A stretch of DNA of 36,705 nt from CALKGK01 sp964649515 (GTDB lineage: Bacteria > Bacteroidota > Bacteroidia > Flavobacteriales_D > Sanyastnellaceae), in contig CAZYPV010000031.1 in NCBI GenBank assembly GCA_964649515.1, positions 1 to 36,705 of the forward strand, given 5' to 3'. A program made the translations under genes and the position numbers. The notes under the pieces are model-generated. The model made no database searches. It saw only the letters and a program-made list of their open reading frames with translations, and was not told where the DNA came from. Shown here piece by piece: positions 25,799 to 33,579 of the stretch (position 1 is the stretch's first letter; each line of letters starts with the position of its first letter).

Positions 25799-26692
25799 TT
25801 ACTCGCCAATCGACGCGCTGCTCGTTGGCAATTTGCGATCCACTTTCTTGAACAATCCTTGCAGTACTTTTCCTGGTCCCACTTCAATGATTTCCTCCGC
25901 ACCGTCGGCAAGCATGTTCTGCATACTTTGCGTCCAACGAACAGGGTCTGTGAGTTGAGTAATGAGGTTTTTCTTGATCACTTCCGGAGAGGTCTCTGCT
26001 TTTGCACTTACATTTTGATACACCGGGCAACGTCCTTCATTGAAAGGAGTGCTCTCGATCACCGCAGCCAGTTCTGTTCTTGCCGACTCCATCAAAGGCG
26101 AGTGAAAGGCGCCACCCACAGGCAACTTCAAAGCTCTTCGGGCGCCGGCCTCGGTGAGTTTTTCGCAAGCAGCATCAATGGCCGGTACGCTTCCTGAAAT
26201 CACCAATTGTCCGGGACAATTGTAATTCGCAGCCACCACAACACCTTCCGTTTCTTCGCACACCTTCTCCACAAGCTCATCGTCCAAACCAAGAATGGCC
26301 GCCATGGTAGAAGGTTCTGCTTCACACGCTTTTTGCATGGCTTGGGCTCGAACAGAAACAATCTTCAATCCATCTTCAAAACTGAGGTAACCGGCAGCAC
26401 ATAAGGCTGAAATCTCCCCCAATGAATGTCCTGCCACCATATCTGGTTTAAATTCCTCTCCCAGAGCTTCCGCTAAGATTGTAGAATGTAGATAAATGGC
26501 GGGTTGGGTAACTTTGGTTTCCTTCAATTCCTCATCTGTACCAGAGAACATGATGGACGTAATATCGAAGCCCAAAACCGCATTGGCCTGCTCAAAACGT
26601 TCCTTCATTTTTCCACCTTGGTCATACAGGTCTTGGCCCATCCCAATGAATTGCGCTCCCTGTCCGGGAAATACATATGCTTTCTTCGACAT
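25799..26692 (-). CDS. fabD: Malonyl-CoA:acyl carrier protein transacylase FabD
   Basis: The 297-residue protein transfers malonyl groups from CoA to acyl carrier protein, the step that feeds two-carbon units to fatty acid elongation in the cytoplasm. The oxyanion-hole motif PGQGAQ (9-14), the nucleophile elbow GHSLGE with Ser90, the carboxylate-binding Arg115 and the catalytic His197 in GGAFHSP are all present, and length matches the family. It stands alone here and not in a fab cluster. The upstream T9SS cargo gene on the same strand ends 35 bases before it, and a -7 promoter element lies between. A strong terminator follows. Confidence 0.97.
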   Translation of the reverse strand: MSKKAYVFPGQGAQFIGMGQDLYDQGGKMKERFEQANAVLGFDITSIMFSGTDEELKETKVTQPAIYLHSTILAEALGEEFKPDMVAGHSLGEISALCAAGYLSFEDGLKIVSVRAQAMQKACEAEPSTMAAILGLDDELVEKVCEETEGVVVAANYNCPGQLVISGSVPAIDAACEKLTEAGARRALKLPVGGAFHSPLMESARTELAAVIESTPFNEGRCPVYQNVSAKAETSPEVIKKNLITQLTDPVRWTQSMQNMLADGAEEIIEVGPGKVLQGLFKKVDRKLPTSSASIGE

Positions 26693-26708
26693 GCGATTAA
26701 ATTTTCGA

Positions 26709-26716
26709 CAAACTTA
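26709..26716 (-). promoter_or_regulatory. -7 promoter element of fabD
   Basis: On the minus strand this reads TAAGTTTG, a full match to TAnnTTTG, ending 16 bases before the fabD ATG. No good TTTG is found at the -33 position, which would lie inside the preceding gene. Confidence 0.4.
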
Positions 26717-26727
26717 GAAAACTTTGC

Positions 26728-27747
26728 TCATCGAAGCAGCACTTTAACGCTGCTTTGCGTTCCTCGCTTTGGATCCATCAGCACAAACAAAAAGAGTCCC
26801 TTCGCTGTGGGAAGTTGAAAATCTCGCTGCTCTTCTAGCTTTCCCTCCCAGTGCATCACTTTTTGTCCTGAGGCGTTATAGATCTCAAGCACCTTTGAAG
26901 CAGCCGCATCTCCACCACCAAGAATTCGAATCCCACCGTCACCCATCGCTTGCACTTCAAAGCTATGAGCCGGCTCCATAAGCACACTCACCGTTGGGCT
27001 CAACCCTTGATTCCCGTTGAAATCTACCTGTCGTAAACGAACATAATGCAAACCATCTTCTGGCAATAGAACAGACTGTTGATATGCTCGTTTTTCGGAA
27101 CTGTCTCCTGCTCCTGAAACAAAGCCTTGAGGCGTCCAAGAAACTTGGTCTCTGCTCGTTTCCAAAAACCAACCTTCATTTCCGCGTTCTGAGAAGGTGC
27201 TCCAGTCTAAGATCAGTACTCTTCCTTCGGCCCTTGCATCGAAAGAAGCCAATTCAACGGGCAGTAGAATACAGAAGGGACAAGCTCCAGATTCAAAAAA
27301 GAGTTCGTAGGTAACGATTTCATCTTGTCGATTTGCCCTCGCGTAAACGCCTATCGCTCCTCCAACCTGACTATGGACATCAAAGAGGGTAGCGTTGCTC
27401 GCACCATTTTGCCAAGATTTTGGGGTACTTCCCTCCACTTTTAGTCGATCACCACCATCTGCTCCGCTAGCACTGCATCCTGGCCGGTTGGACATTCGCG
27501 CTTCAACCCTCACTCCACATCCGGCAGGCAGGTTCCATTCTATGCTAATATCTTGAGCTCCTCCATCACAATTTCCGCCCACTCCACCTCCGCAGTTGGG
27601 TCCGCCAAAAGCAGTTAAATTACAACCAGAGAGGCAACCACAACCTGGGCCACTCGCACCAATGGTTCCTGTAAGGCATTGAGCAGTAACGACAAAACAA
27701 GTGAGCATCAGCCCAAAAAGGCAAATGAAGTGTCGGGAGAAATGCAT
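26728..27747 (-). CDS. Cys/Gly-rich secreted protein with T9SS type A sorting domain
   Basis: The 339-residue protein has a signal peptide (about 1-22, ending VVTA). A glycine- and cysteine-rich segment (about 24-63) follows, with Cys at 24, 36, 38, 42, 52 and 60, and Cys at 77 and 91 in the adjoining beta-rich region. The middle contains LPVELASFDARAEGRVLILDWSTFSERGNEGWFLE (about 163-197), a stretch very common near the C-terminus of Bacteroidota T9SS cargo. The end (about 265-339), with LEIYNASGQKVMHWEG and LPTAKGLFLFVL, is a type A sorting domain. It is therefore a surface or secreted protein. I recognise no catalytic motif; the cysteine pattern suggests a disulfide-stabilised binding domain. 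fabD follows on the same strand but probably has its own promoter. Confidence 0.8.
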   Translation of the reverse strand: MHFSRHFICLFGLMLTCFVVTAQCLTGTIGASGPGCGCLSGCNLTAFGGPNCGGGVGGNCDGGAQDISIEWNLPAGCGVRVEARMSNRPGCSASGADGGDRLKVEGSTPKSWQNGASNATLFDVHSQVGGAIGVYARANRQDEIVTYELFFESGACPFCILLPVELASFDARAEGRVLILDWSTFSERGNEGWFLETSRDQVSWTPQGFVSGAGDSSEKRAYQQSVLLPEDGLHYVRLRQVDFNGNQGLSPTVSVLMEPAHSFEVQAMGDGGIRILGGGDAAASKVLEIYNASGQKVMHWEGKLEEQRDFQLPTAKGLFLFVLMDPKRGTQSSVKVLLR

Positions 27748-27763
27748 GTTTTTCAGTTGGGTA

Positions 27764-27771
27764 CAAAATTA
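27764..27771 (-). promoter_or_regulatory. -7 promoter element of the Cys/Gly-rich cargo gene
   Basis: On the minus strand this reads TAATTTTG, a full match to TAnnTTTG, placed 16 bases before the ATG at 27747, the same spacing as in fabD. A -33 TTTG is not visible. Confidence 0.4.
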
Positions 27772-27828
27772 AACCTTGCTCCTAGCTCAGCACTTGTTGC
27801 TTTGTTAAATTAATGGTAAGATTGTAGC

Positions 27829-28407
27829 ATGGCGCTGAGCGGAATCTTGAGTATTTTTTGTGCATTGGGCACCCTTTTGGGTTTGGCTGTTTTTATTTTT
27901 GGGATGATCTCTAAAAGGGGCAGGATAAAAAGAATCTTAGGTGCCTCCCTCTTCATCATTTCCTTTTTTGCTCTTTTTTTTCTTCTTTCCAAGTATGGTT
28001 CATTCGACTACGTACCGGAGGCCAATCGACAAGAAACGGCGGAGAAAAAGAGCTCCGATAACCGGTTATCAGGTTTGCACAGGATTTACTCCTACACCGC
28101 TTTGGTTCAGTCAAAATCAGATCCTTCAAACGTTGAAACCACACCATTGATGGGACTTCTAGAACTGCCCATTGAAATGGCTCACGACACCACTTTTCGC
28201 GTCTATTCCAACAAAAAACTCGTATTTGAGCGCTCCCTTGTTTGTAAAGACAGCCTGTGGATCTTGAATTGTGGATCACTGAATCCTGACATTCCATTTT
28301 GTGGTGAATACATTCTTGAAGAGAATGCTGAATTCATGGTGCTTTATGAACATGTTTCTTCCACTGGGGATAAAGACAAGTATGAGCTGATCCAAATTTT
28401 GAAGTAG
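27829..28407 (+). CDS. Small membrane protein of unknown function
   Basis: The 192-residue protein opens with two hydrophobic helices (about 5-27 and 36-56) separated by a short basic loop (SKRGRIKR), giving a hairpin in the inner membrane. The remaining 135 residues form a soluble, beta-rich domain. Three cysteines (in VCKDS, NCGS and FCGE, about residues 137-163) could form disulfides if that part faces the periplasm. It is divergent from the Cys/Gly-rich cargo gene, with 81 bases between starts, and convergent with the DUF3078 gene through a shared terminator. I recognise no family. Confidence 0.75.
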   Translation: MALSGILSIFCALGTLLGLAVFIFGMISKRGRIKRILGASLFIISFFALFFLLSKYGSFDYVPEANRQETAEKKSSDNRLSGLHRIYSYTALVQSKSDPSNVETTPLMGLLELPIEMAHDTTFRVYSNKKLVFERSLVCKDSLWILNCGSLNPDIPFCGEYILEENAEFMVLYEHVSSTGDKDKYELIQILK

Positions 28408-28430
28408 GGAAAAGAAAACTCTCTCGACAT

Positions 28431-28463
28431 AAAAAAAGGGGTACCACTAGAGCACCCCTTTTT
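28431..28463. terminator. Bidirectional rho-independent terminator
   Basis: AAAAAGGGGT (28433-28442) pairs perfectly with ACCCCTTTTT (28454-28463) around an 11-base loop, with T runs on both strands. It serves the membrane-protein gene to the left and the DUF3078 gene to the right, which converge here. Confidence 0.9.
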
Positions 28464-28487
28464 GATTATTTGAACCTGTTCTTTTGC

Positions 28488-29507
28488 TTAGAACTTGTAG
28501 TTAAATCCGATGGCCAAGACCTCTTTGAATTGAACTGCCGGACCAACATCTTGGATGGTCACCTCTTCGCCGTTCACCACCTCTTGACGCTCACCGCGCA
28601 CAACATCTACGTCGTCATCATACAAGAGCTGTGTTGAAATCGTGGTCGATAGGTATTTATTGATCTTCATTGAAATCAAGGTTTCCCAGTTGATGTCAAT
28701 GTTTTGTGGGTTGTTCACATAGTTGGAGAAAAGGTCGATACGTGTTTGCAAGCTCACGTTTTCAATCAAATCCGTTTTATACTCCATCTTTAAATATCCC
28801 CCGATTTCACTTCGCAAGTTTTCACCATCGGCAATCTTTTCTCCAAGGTCATTAAATTCAGCAGCTTCTACACCAAAAGCACCAGCATCTGCCAAGTCTT
28901 GGTTGCCTACCACTGTGAGCTTGTAAGTAACTGGAGAAATGAAAGCCGTAAACTTTTTATTGGGCTTGTAGTCCATACCCAGCGCAAGCAAACCATATGC
29001 AGGCGCCAAGAAATCAGAAATCAATTGATCTTCATCTTGAACACCATTGACAATGTTGTACCCTGGAGCAAATTGCGATCGGAAGTTCAACAAAGCGCTG
29101 TAGTACCACTTTTTAGAAGCTTTGTAACCGTATTTGGAAGAAAAATCAATTCTATCATCGGTTTTCAGTACTCCACCACTGTTTCCCTGACGAAGCAATC
29201 CATAGGCCAAGTCAATTGAATTGTCCCAGGTGGCTCTTCCTTTGGCATATTTCGCGAATCCACTCACAAGTACAGTTCCTGAAACAGAACTTTGTCCACC
29301 GGCTGCCCAGTTATCCAAGTAAGTTTGAGTAAAGTTCAGTCCAAATGTCCCTCCCGTGGCCCAGGTGGTGTCTTTGGGTTCTTCGGCCGCTGGAGTAGTT
29401 AAGGCAGAATCTACCTTTGCTTGCTCCTCCGCCGTGAGTACTTTGTTATCTTGGGCAAAACTGGTCATTGCCGCAAGACAGAGAGTAAAAAGCATTGTTT
29501 TCTTCAT
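28488..29507 (-). CDS. DUF3078-family outer-membrane protein
   Basis: The 339-residue protein has a signal peptide (about 1-18, ending TSFA), an acidic/alanine-rich linker, and then the DUF3078 signature TWATGGTFGLNFTQTYLDNWAAGGQSS (about 48-74). Alternating beta-strand patterns run to the end, and the protein finishes in an aromatic strand (AIGFNYKF) typical of outer-membrane barrels. The family is restricted mainly to Bacteroidota and its function is unknown. It lies 48 bases downstream of an MscS-type gene on the same strand, so readthrough from the sigma-factor operon is possible. The sequence ATTATCTTAC stands 1 base before its start codon, and the same 10-mer is found 4 bases before the haloperoxidase gene. 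Confidence 0.88.
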   Translation of the reverse strand: MKKTMLFTLCLAAMTSFAQDNKVLTAEEQAKVDSALTTPAAEEPKDTTWATGGTFGLNFTQTYLDNWAAGGQSSVSGTVLVSGFAKYAKGRATWDNSIDLAYGLLRQGNSGGVLKTDDRIDFSSKYGYKASKKWYYSALLNFRSQFAPGYNIVNGVQDEDQLISDFLAPAYGLLALGMDYKPNKKFTAFISPVTYKLTVVGNQDLADAGAFGVEAAEFNDLGEKIADGENLRSEIGGYLKMEYKTDLIENVSLQTRIDLFSNYVNNPQNIDINWETLISMKINKYLSTTISTQLLYDDDVDVVRGERQEVVNGEEVTIQDVGPAVQFKEVLAIGFNYKF

Positions 29508-29555
29508 TGTAAGATAATTGAGTTGCGTTTTTGAGTTGATTTTTATTTTGAAACG

Positions 29556-30374
29556 TTATTGAATCATGTGAACATCCACTTGAGGAAATGGAATGGATAC
29601 TCCTGCCTGGTCGAGCGCTTTCTTGCCGTTTTCGAGCGTATCAAAATACACATCCCAATACATCGCAGGGTCGCACCACGGACGAACAACAAGGTTTACC
29701 GCATTGTCTCCCAGTTCAGATACAGCGACCAATGGTGCTGGTTCTGCGAACACTCGAGGGTCGTTCTTCAAGACCTCCATTAACACCGACTTTGCAATTT
29801 TCAAATCAGCATCATAAGCCACACCGATATTGGTATCTACCCTGATTTTTCCTTCCTTCGAATAGTTGATGATGTGATTGTTCATGACAGCGCCGTTGGG
29901 CAAAATTGCGGTTTTATTTTCAGGGGTAAGTAAAATGGTGTTGAAGATTTGAATTTCTTTCACCGCACCTAGCACTCCTTGCGACTCCACGAGATCACCA
30001 ATTTTATAAGGTTTAAAGAGCATAATCAGCACTCCGCCGGCAAAATTAGCCAAAGTCCCTTGAAGTGCAAGACCAATAGCTAGTCCGGCTGCACCAATGA
30101 TGGCTACAAAGCTCGTCGTCTCCACACCAAACATGTCTGCAACAGCGATAAAAAGCAGAATTTTTAAGATCCAACCGCCGAGGCTCACGAAGAAACTTTT
30201 CAGCGCATCTTCCACTTTACTTTTGTCTGCCGCTTTCCGAATGAGTTTTTGAATGACTTTAATGATGCGCATTCCGATGAAAAGCACGAGTAGCGCAAGC
30301 AGTACCTTCGGCGCGTAGGCCAAAATCATTTCTGAGCCCTGAGCCCAGAGTTTTGAGAAGTCTAAATTTTCCAT
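29556..30374 (-). CDS. Small-conductance mechanosensitive channel, MscS family
   Basis: The 272-residue protein matches the minimal MscS architecture. Two N-terminal membrane helices (about 17-40 and 68-86) lead into the pore-lining helix GAAGLAIGLALQGTLANFAGG (about 92-112), with its regular glycine/alanine spacing. The conserved turn KPYKIGDLVE and the cytoplasmic vestibule domain (about 125-272) follow, including NKTAILPNGAVMNNHIINYS. MscS homoheptamers open under membrane tension to release solutes during osmotic downshock. It lies 82 bases downstream of a second channel-type gene in the operon headed by an ECF sigma factor, pointing to control by that sigma factor. Confidence 0.94.
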   Translation of the reverse strand: MENLDFSKLWAQGSEMILAYAPKVLLALLVLFIGMRIIKVIQKLIRKAADKSKVEDALKSFFVSLGGWILKILLFIAVADMFGVETTSFVAIIGAAGLAIGLALQGTLANFAGGVLIMLFKPYKIGDLVESQGVLGAVKEIQIFNTILLTPENKTAILPNGAVMNNHIINYSKEGKIRVDTNIGVAYDADLKIAKSVLMEVLKNDPRVFAEPAPLVAVSELGDNAVNLVVRPWCDPAMYWDVYFDTLENGKKALDQAGVSIPFPQVDVHMIQ

Positions 30375-30456
30375 GTTTTAAGTATTTGTTTTTGGTTTCT
30401 TGCTGATGGAATGAAGTCGTTTGTTCATCAGCGATGCTTATGTCGCAGAGTTGCGT

Positions 30457-31305
30457 TTAATCTTGTTCTTCTTTTTCAGCAAGGATGATCACGTCCTCTT
30501 CTACCAAACGTCGGGAAGGGAAAACCATCTGTTGCTTTTCTTGTTGAAGGGTAACTGAAATGCTATCGATTTTAATGATCGTTCCTTCAGCGTCTCCAAT
30601 TCGAATGCGCTGTCCCTCCTTGAACTTTCCTTTTCCGTAGTATGAAGAAAGGAGATTGCTCACTAAATTTCTGCTCGCAAACCCATAAGAAATGGCGAAG
30701 GCGAGGAGTATGGAACCCAAAATAAGGGTGATGTTTGAGGTGATGATGTCCGTATCCACCCCTGCTTGATTCAAAGCGGTGATGGCAATGAAGATGAAGA
30801 GGAGATAATAAACAATATTGGCAATGGCTTTTGCTCCAGAAACACCGATGGAGTTTGCCGCGGTGTAGATCATGTTTTTGATGAGTTCAGCAATGTAAAC
30901 GCCAACAATAAAAATGACTAAAGCGACGCTAAGGGTGGGGAGGTATGAAATGAAACTGGCAATTCCGTTGGTAATCATGTCCCAACCCAACACTTGAGCG
31001 GCAGAAGTAACGAATAGAAGCATCAGAATGTAATACATTGCTTTGCTTAAGATCTTTGCAGCGCTCAAACCATCTTTGATTTTAGCGAGCATTTTATCGA
31101 GACCAATTCTGTTTAGGATATCGTCCAATTTGATCATTTCCAGCGCCTTCAATACTATTCGAGCGCTAAGCTTTGAAATAACCCACCCCACGAGTAGGAT
31201 CACAATTGCGGAGATGATGATGGGAACATAATTGGCGATGGCAGTTCCGAAGTTCTCGAAAGATTTCATGAGCGCATCTTGAATGCGGTAGAGTGTTTCT
31301 TCCAT
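30457..31305 (-). CDS. Mechanosensitive-channel-like membrane protein with conserved TM-helix repeats
   Basis: The 282-residue protein has about five hydrophobic helices: about 26-44, 88-106, 118-145, 160-178 and 192-212. It carries the repeated conserved TM-helix motif (VPIIISAIVILLVGWVISKL, then LPTLSVALVIFIVGVYIAEL) seen in CmpX-like relatives of MscS. An MscS-like beta domain (about 220-275) with GKFKEGQRIRIGDAEGTIIKID and FPSRRLVEEDVI follows, but the large C-terminal vestibule of true MscS is missing. It starts 5 bases after a 66-codon gene, which in turn overlaps the sigma-factor gene, so all are one operon. A role in osmotic or envelope-tension response is likely by family; channel activity is not proven for this subtype. 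Confidence 0.85.
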   Translation of the reverse strand: MEETLYRIQDALMKSFENFGTAIANYVPIIISAIVILLVGWVISKLSARIVLKALEMIKLDDILNRIGLDKMLAKIKDGLSAAKILSKAMYYILMLLFVTSAAQVLGWDMITNGIASFISYLPTLSVALVIFIVGVYIAELIKNMIYTAANSIGVSGAKAIANIVYYLLFIFIAITALNQAGVDTDIITSNITLILGSILLAFAISYGFASRNLVSNLLSSYYGKGKFKEGQRIRIGDAEGTIIKIDSISVTLQQEKQQMVFPSRRLVEEDVIILAEKEEQD

Positions 31306-31310
31306 AAGGG

Positions 31311-31511
31311 CTATTTTGAATGGTCTTTAGGTTTGTTGTTTGGAGTGTTTGTTTTGAATTTGTCGACAAAAACTGCGGCATAATCGCCCACGAAGAGCTG
31401 AACGAAGCGCAACATTAGCACAAGCGACTTCACACTGCCCATCACATCTTTTTTCATCTGCTCGGGCAATTGCTCTCGGGGCTCTATGATTTTGAAGGGG
31501 TTAGTATCCAT
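31311..31511 (-). CDS. Tiny conserved-context protein overlapping the sigma-factor gene
   Basis: The 66-residue protein begins inside the last codons of the sigma-factor gene, with its ATG overlapping that gene by 11 bases, and ends 5 bases before the channel gene. Such overlap implies translational coupling to the sigma factor. It has a moderately hydrophobic central segment (about 27-47, SLVLMLRFVQLFVGDYAAVF) flanked by basic residues. That could be a membrane-associated helix but is weaker than a normal transmembrane segment. It lacks the zinc motif and the periplasmic domain of usual anti-sigma factors. By position it is a candidate regulator of the sigma factor or a channel accessory; both are inference. 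Confidence 0.72.
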   Translation of the reverse strand: MDTNPFKIIEPREQLPEQMKKDVMGSVKSLVLMLRFVQLFVGDYAAVFVDKFKTNTPNNKPKDHSK

Positions 31512-32076
31512 CTTTGTACTTTGTTTTGTACACCTCTACCGCCTTGGCTTTGGCTCGTTTCACACGCATTTTCACAGCACTCTCAGAAACTTCCAAGGCG
31601 GCCTGTATCTCCTTAATTGAAAGTTCGTCTTGGTATTTCATCAACAAGATCATTTTGTCGTCTGCCGGAATCAAGTCCAACACAGCACTCAATCTTTCGG
31701 ATGCAATGCTCATCAATTCCCGTTCATTCTTCTCGTCGTCGTCATCGGGAATGTTCACCAAAAGGTCGTCATTGTTCACCATGACCTTGTTGTTTTTCCG
31801 GAGATAGTCGATACAAAAATTGTAAGTCAGCGAGTACAACCAAGTAGAGAATTTCGACTTGCCTTGGAATTTTTTCAGATTGATGAACGTTTTGAGGAAG
31901 ACATCATGAGCGAGGTCTTGTGCCAAGTCCACGTCCTTCACAAAAGAAATGCACTTGTGGTACACTTTTTCTGCATAGCGATCGTAGAGCAGCCCAAATT
32001 CTTCATGGCGGTTCTCCTCCACAATGATTTTCACCAATGCTTCATCTGAGGTATTTTTAAGTTTCCTTTTAAACAA
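31501..32076 (-). CDS. ECF-type RNA polymerase sigma factor, N-terminus uncertain
   Basis: The product is about 191 residues. Region 2 is recognisable in EEFGLLYDRYAEKVYHKCIS, LAQDLAHDVFLKTFINL and KFSTWLYSLTYNFCIDYLRK (about 27-95). Region 4 is seen in LLMKYQDELSIKEIQAALEVSESAVKMRVKRAKAKA (about 148-183), the helix-turn-helix that contacts the -35-type element. A very acidic linker (IPDDDDEKNERE) separates them. The listed start is a TTG at 32076. The frame remains open for six more codons into the assembly gap, so the true start may lie in the unsequenced 100-N region. It heads an operon with a tiny protein and two mechanosensitive-channel-type genes, suggesting an envelope or osmotic stress response. 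Confidence 0.9.
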   Translation of the reverse strand: MFKRKLKNTSDEALVKIIVEENRHEEFGLLYDRYAEKVYHKCISFVKDVDLAQDLAHDVFLKTFINLKKFQGKSKFSTWLYSLTYNFCIDYLRKNNKVMVNNDDLLVNIPDDDDEKNERELMSIASERLSAVLDLIPADDKMILLMKYQDELSIKEIQAALEVSESAVKMRVKRAKAKAVEVYKTKYKDGY

Positions 32077-32095
32077 GGTCGAGGCTATAGTTTGC

Positions 32096-32195
32096 NNNNN
32101 NNNNNNNNNNNNNNNNNNNNNNNNNNNNNNNNNNNNNNNNNNNNNNNNNNNNNNNNNNNNNNNNNNNNNNNNNNNNNNNNNNNNNNNNNNNNNNN
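32096..32195. other. Assembly gap of 100 Ns
   Basis: Exactly 100 undetermined bases, the usual placeholder for a scaffold join of unknown length. Sequence on the left is the start of the sigma-factor gene, and on the right is an unusual 70% GC stretch. Any open frame crossing it is meaningless, and adjacency of the sigma operon and the MFS gene depends on the scaffold being right. Confidence 0.98.
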
Positions 32196-32233
32196 GCGCC
32201 CGTCCGAAAGAACCCGCCGCACCCGCCCGAGAA

Positions 32234-32295
32234 GGACGTGCCGAGCCCGTCCCAAAGACGTCCTACACCCGCAACAGGACGGGAGCAGCACGTCC
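32234..32295. repeat. GC-rich nested inverted repeat beside the assembly gap
   Basis: GGACGTG (32234-32240) pairs with CACGTCC (32289-32295). Inside it, after a symmetrical 5-base internal loop, CCCGTCC (32246-32252) pairs with GGACGGG (32277-32283) around a 24-base loop that itself contains the palindrome GACGTC. The 100 bases from 32196 to 32295 are 70% G+C, far above the surroundings. It ends 3 bases beyond the stop codon of the minus-strand MFS gene. There is no T run, so it is not a standard terminator. Confidence 0.6.
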
Positions 32296-32298
32296 ATT

Positions 32299-33459
32299 TC
32301 ATGTTCTCCTCGAAAAAATGAAGATGATTCCTAGCACCCCCAAACCGGTGCATGCCCAATACGCGTCGGGAATACGGCTGAGATCTCCGCCGTAATACTG
32401 TCCTGATGAAAATGCCCCTAGGCCTATCCCCAACTCTAAGGAAAGGAGCATGGTGGCCAATGCTAGACCTATCTTTCCGGGCTTCGCAAGGTCAGTGGTC
32501 CATGCAAAAACGGTGGGCATGTTGATACCGACAGAAATACCGTAAACAAAACCGGCGATACTCACACTCAAAACACTCTCAGCAGAGGCGATCAACGCCA
32601 TCCCGATCACCAACAAAACCATCCCAACTCTCAAAACGGGAATGCGACCATAAGTATCGCTTACCTTCCCAGCAAACAACCGAGTGAGGATGCTGCTCAC
32701 AACGATGATTCCGTTGAACAAGCCTTTGTATTTAAAACCCAAAGATTCGACAAAATCCGGTGAAATGGTTAGAAAAACCCCAAAAGCAAAACACACCGGT
32801 AGTAGGAAAACTGCCGCTGGCCAAGACGACCAGTCCAAAATCTGTCCCTTAAATACATTGACATGTTTCCATGCCAGTTTCTCAGGGTTTTCAAGCGTTT
32901 CGGGGAGTTTTAAGGTGATGTACAAGGAGATGACACCAAGTAAGGCGCTGGCAATAAACATGGCATTGTAGCCAAATTCCACAGCAAGAACGCTTCCAAG
33001 AACAGGTCCCAAAGCCATTCCCGTTGATCCAGCAATCCCAAGAAAACCCAACGCTTCGCCCCTGCGAGAAGGAGGAACGATGTCGGTAAGATAAGTGGTT
33101 GAGCCCACCGGACGAAAGCCCGTGCTCATCCCGTGAATAAAACGGAGAAACAAGAAGGACGGTACTGACCAAACAAGCAAATATCCTAGACCGCAGGCAA
33201 TGGTCACGATGCTTCCGAAGATCATCACCCAAACCCTACCAACCTTATCCGAAATTCGGCCACTAAAAAACCTTGAGAAAAGGGCCGACATGGTGAATAA
33301 CCCCACAATGAACCCAATGTATTTCTCACCACCAAGATCACTTAGGTACTTTGGAAGTTCGGGCAGGATCATGCTAAAACTCGCCATGAATAACACCGCA
33401 CTACCATACAAAAGAAGGAAGGAGCGGCTAAAAAGAGAAACCTTGTTGTTTGAATTCAC
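32299..33459 (-). CDS. Major facilitator superfamily transporter
   Basis: The 386-residue protein has about twelve hydrophobic helices in two halves. It carries the MFS loop 2-3 motif GRISDKVGRVWVM (about 68-80) and a second copy GKVSDTYGRIPVL (about 264-276) at the matching place in the second half, as in drug/proton antiporters and sugar or metabolite exporters. FLRFIHGMSTGFRPVGSTTYLTDIVPPSRRGEALG (about 104-138) is the typical motif around helices 4-5. The substrate cannot be deduced. The start listed is GTG, 4 bases after a full -7 element, and no nearby ATG offers a better start. The gene ends just before a GC-rich hairpin and is divergent from the lipoprotein gene. Confidence 0.9.
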   Translation of the reverse strand: MNSNNKVSLFSRSFLLLYGSAVLFMASFSMILPELPKYLSDLGGEKYIGFIVGLFTMSALFSRFFSGRISDKVGRVWVMIFGSIVTIACGLGYLLVWSVPSFLFLRFIHGMSTGFRPVGSTTYLTDIVPPSRRGEALGFLGIAGSTGMALGPVLGSVLAVEFGYNAMFIASALLGVISLYITLKLPETLENPEKLAWKHVNVFKGQILDWSSWPAAVFLLPVCFAFGVFLTISPDFVESLGFKYKGLFNGIIVVSSILTRLFAGKVSDTYGRIPVLRVGMVLLVIGMALIASAESVLSVSIAGFVYGISVGINMPTVFAWTTDLAKPGKIGLALATMLLSLELGIGLGAFSSGQYYGGDLSRIPDAYWACTGLGVLGIIFIFSRRT

Positions 33460-33463
33460 CCGG

Positions 33464-33471
33464 CAAAGGTA
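33464..33471 (-). promoter_or_regulatory. -7 promoter element of the MFS gene
   Basis: On the minus strand this reads TACCTTTG, a full match to TAnnTTTG, ending 4 bases before the GTG start. TTCG stands 23 bases further upstream as a possible -33 element. A transcript from it would have almost no leader. Confidence 0.45.
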
Positions 33472-33579
33472 GTCCTCTTATTCCATGTGGAGTTCGAAAT
33501 ACGCCGCGAAGATGCATACTCTTTTTCAACGTGGCACGAAGCTTGTCTTTTCATCTTCAAATCCATAAACACAATTGTT

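Noticed and set aside
25660..26197. Plus-strand frames opposite the fabD terminator and fabD
   Set aside because: They overlap the terminator hairpin and the conserved FabD coding sequence on the other strand.
32069..32395. Several open frames running through the N block
   Set aside because: They exist only because undetermined bases contain no stop codons.
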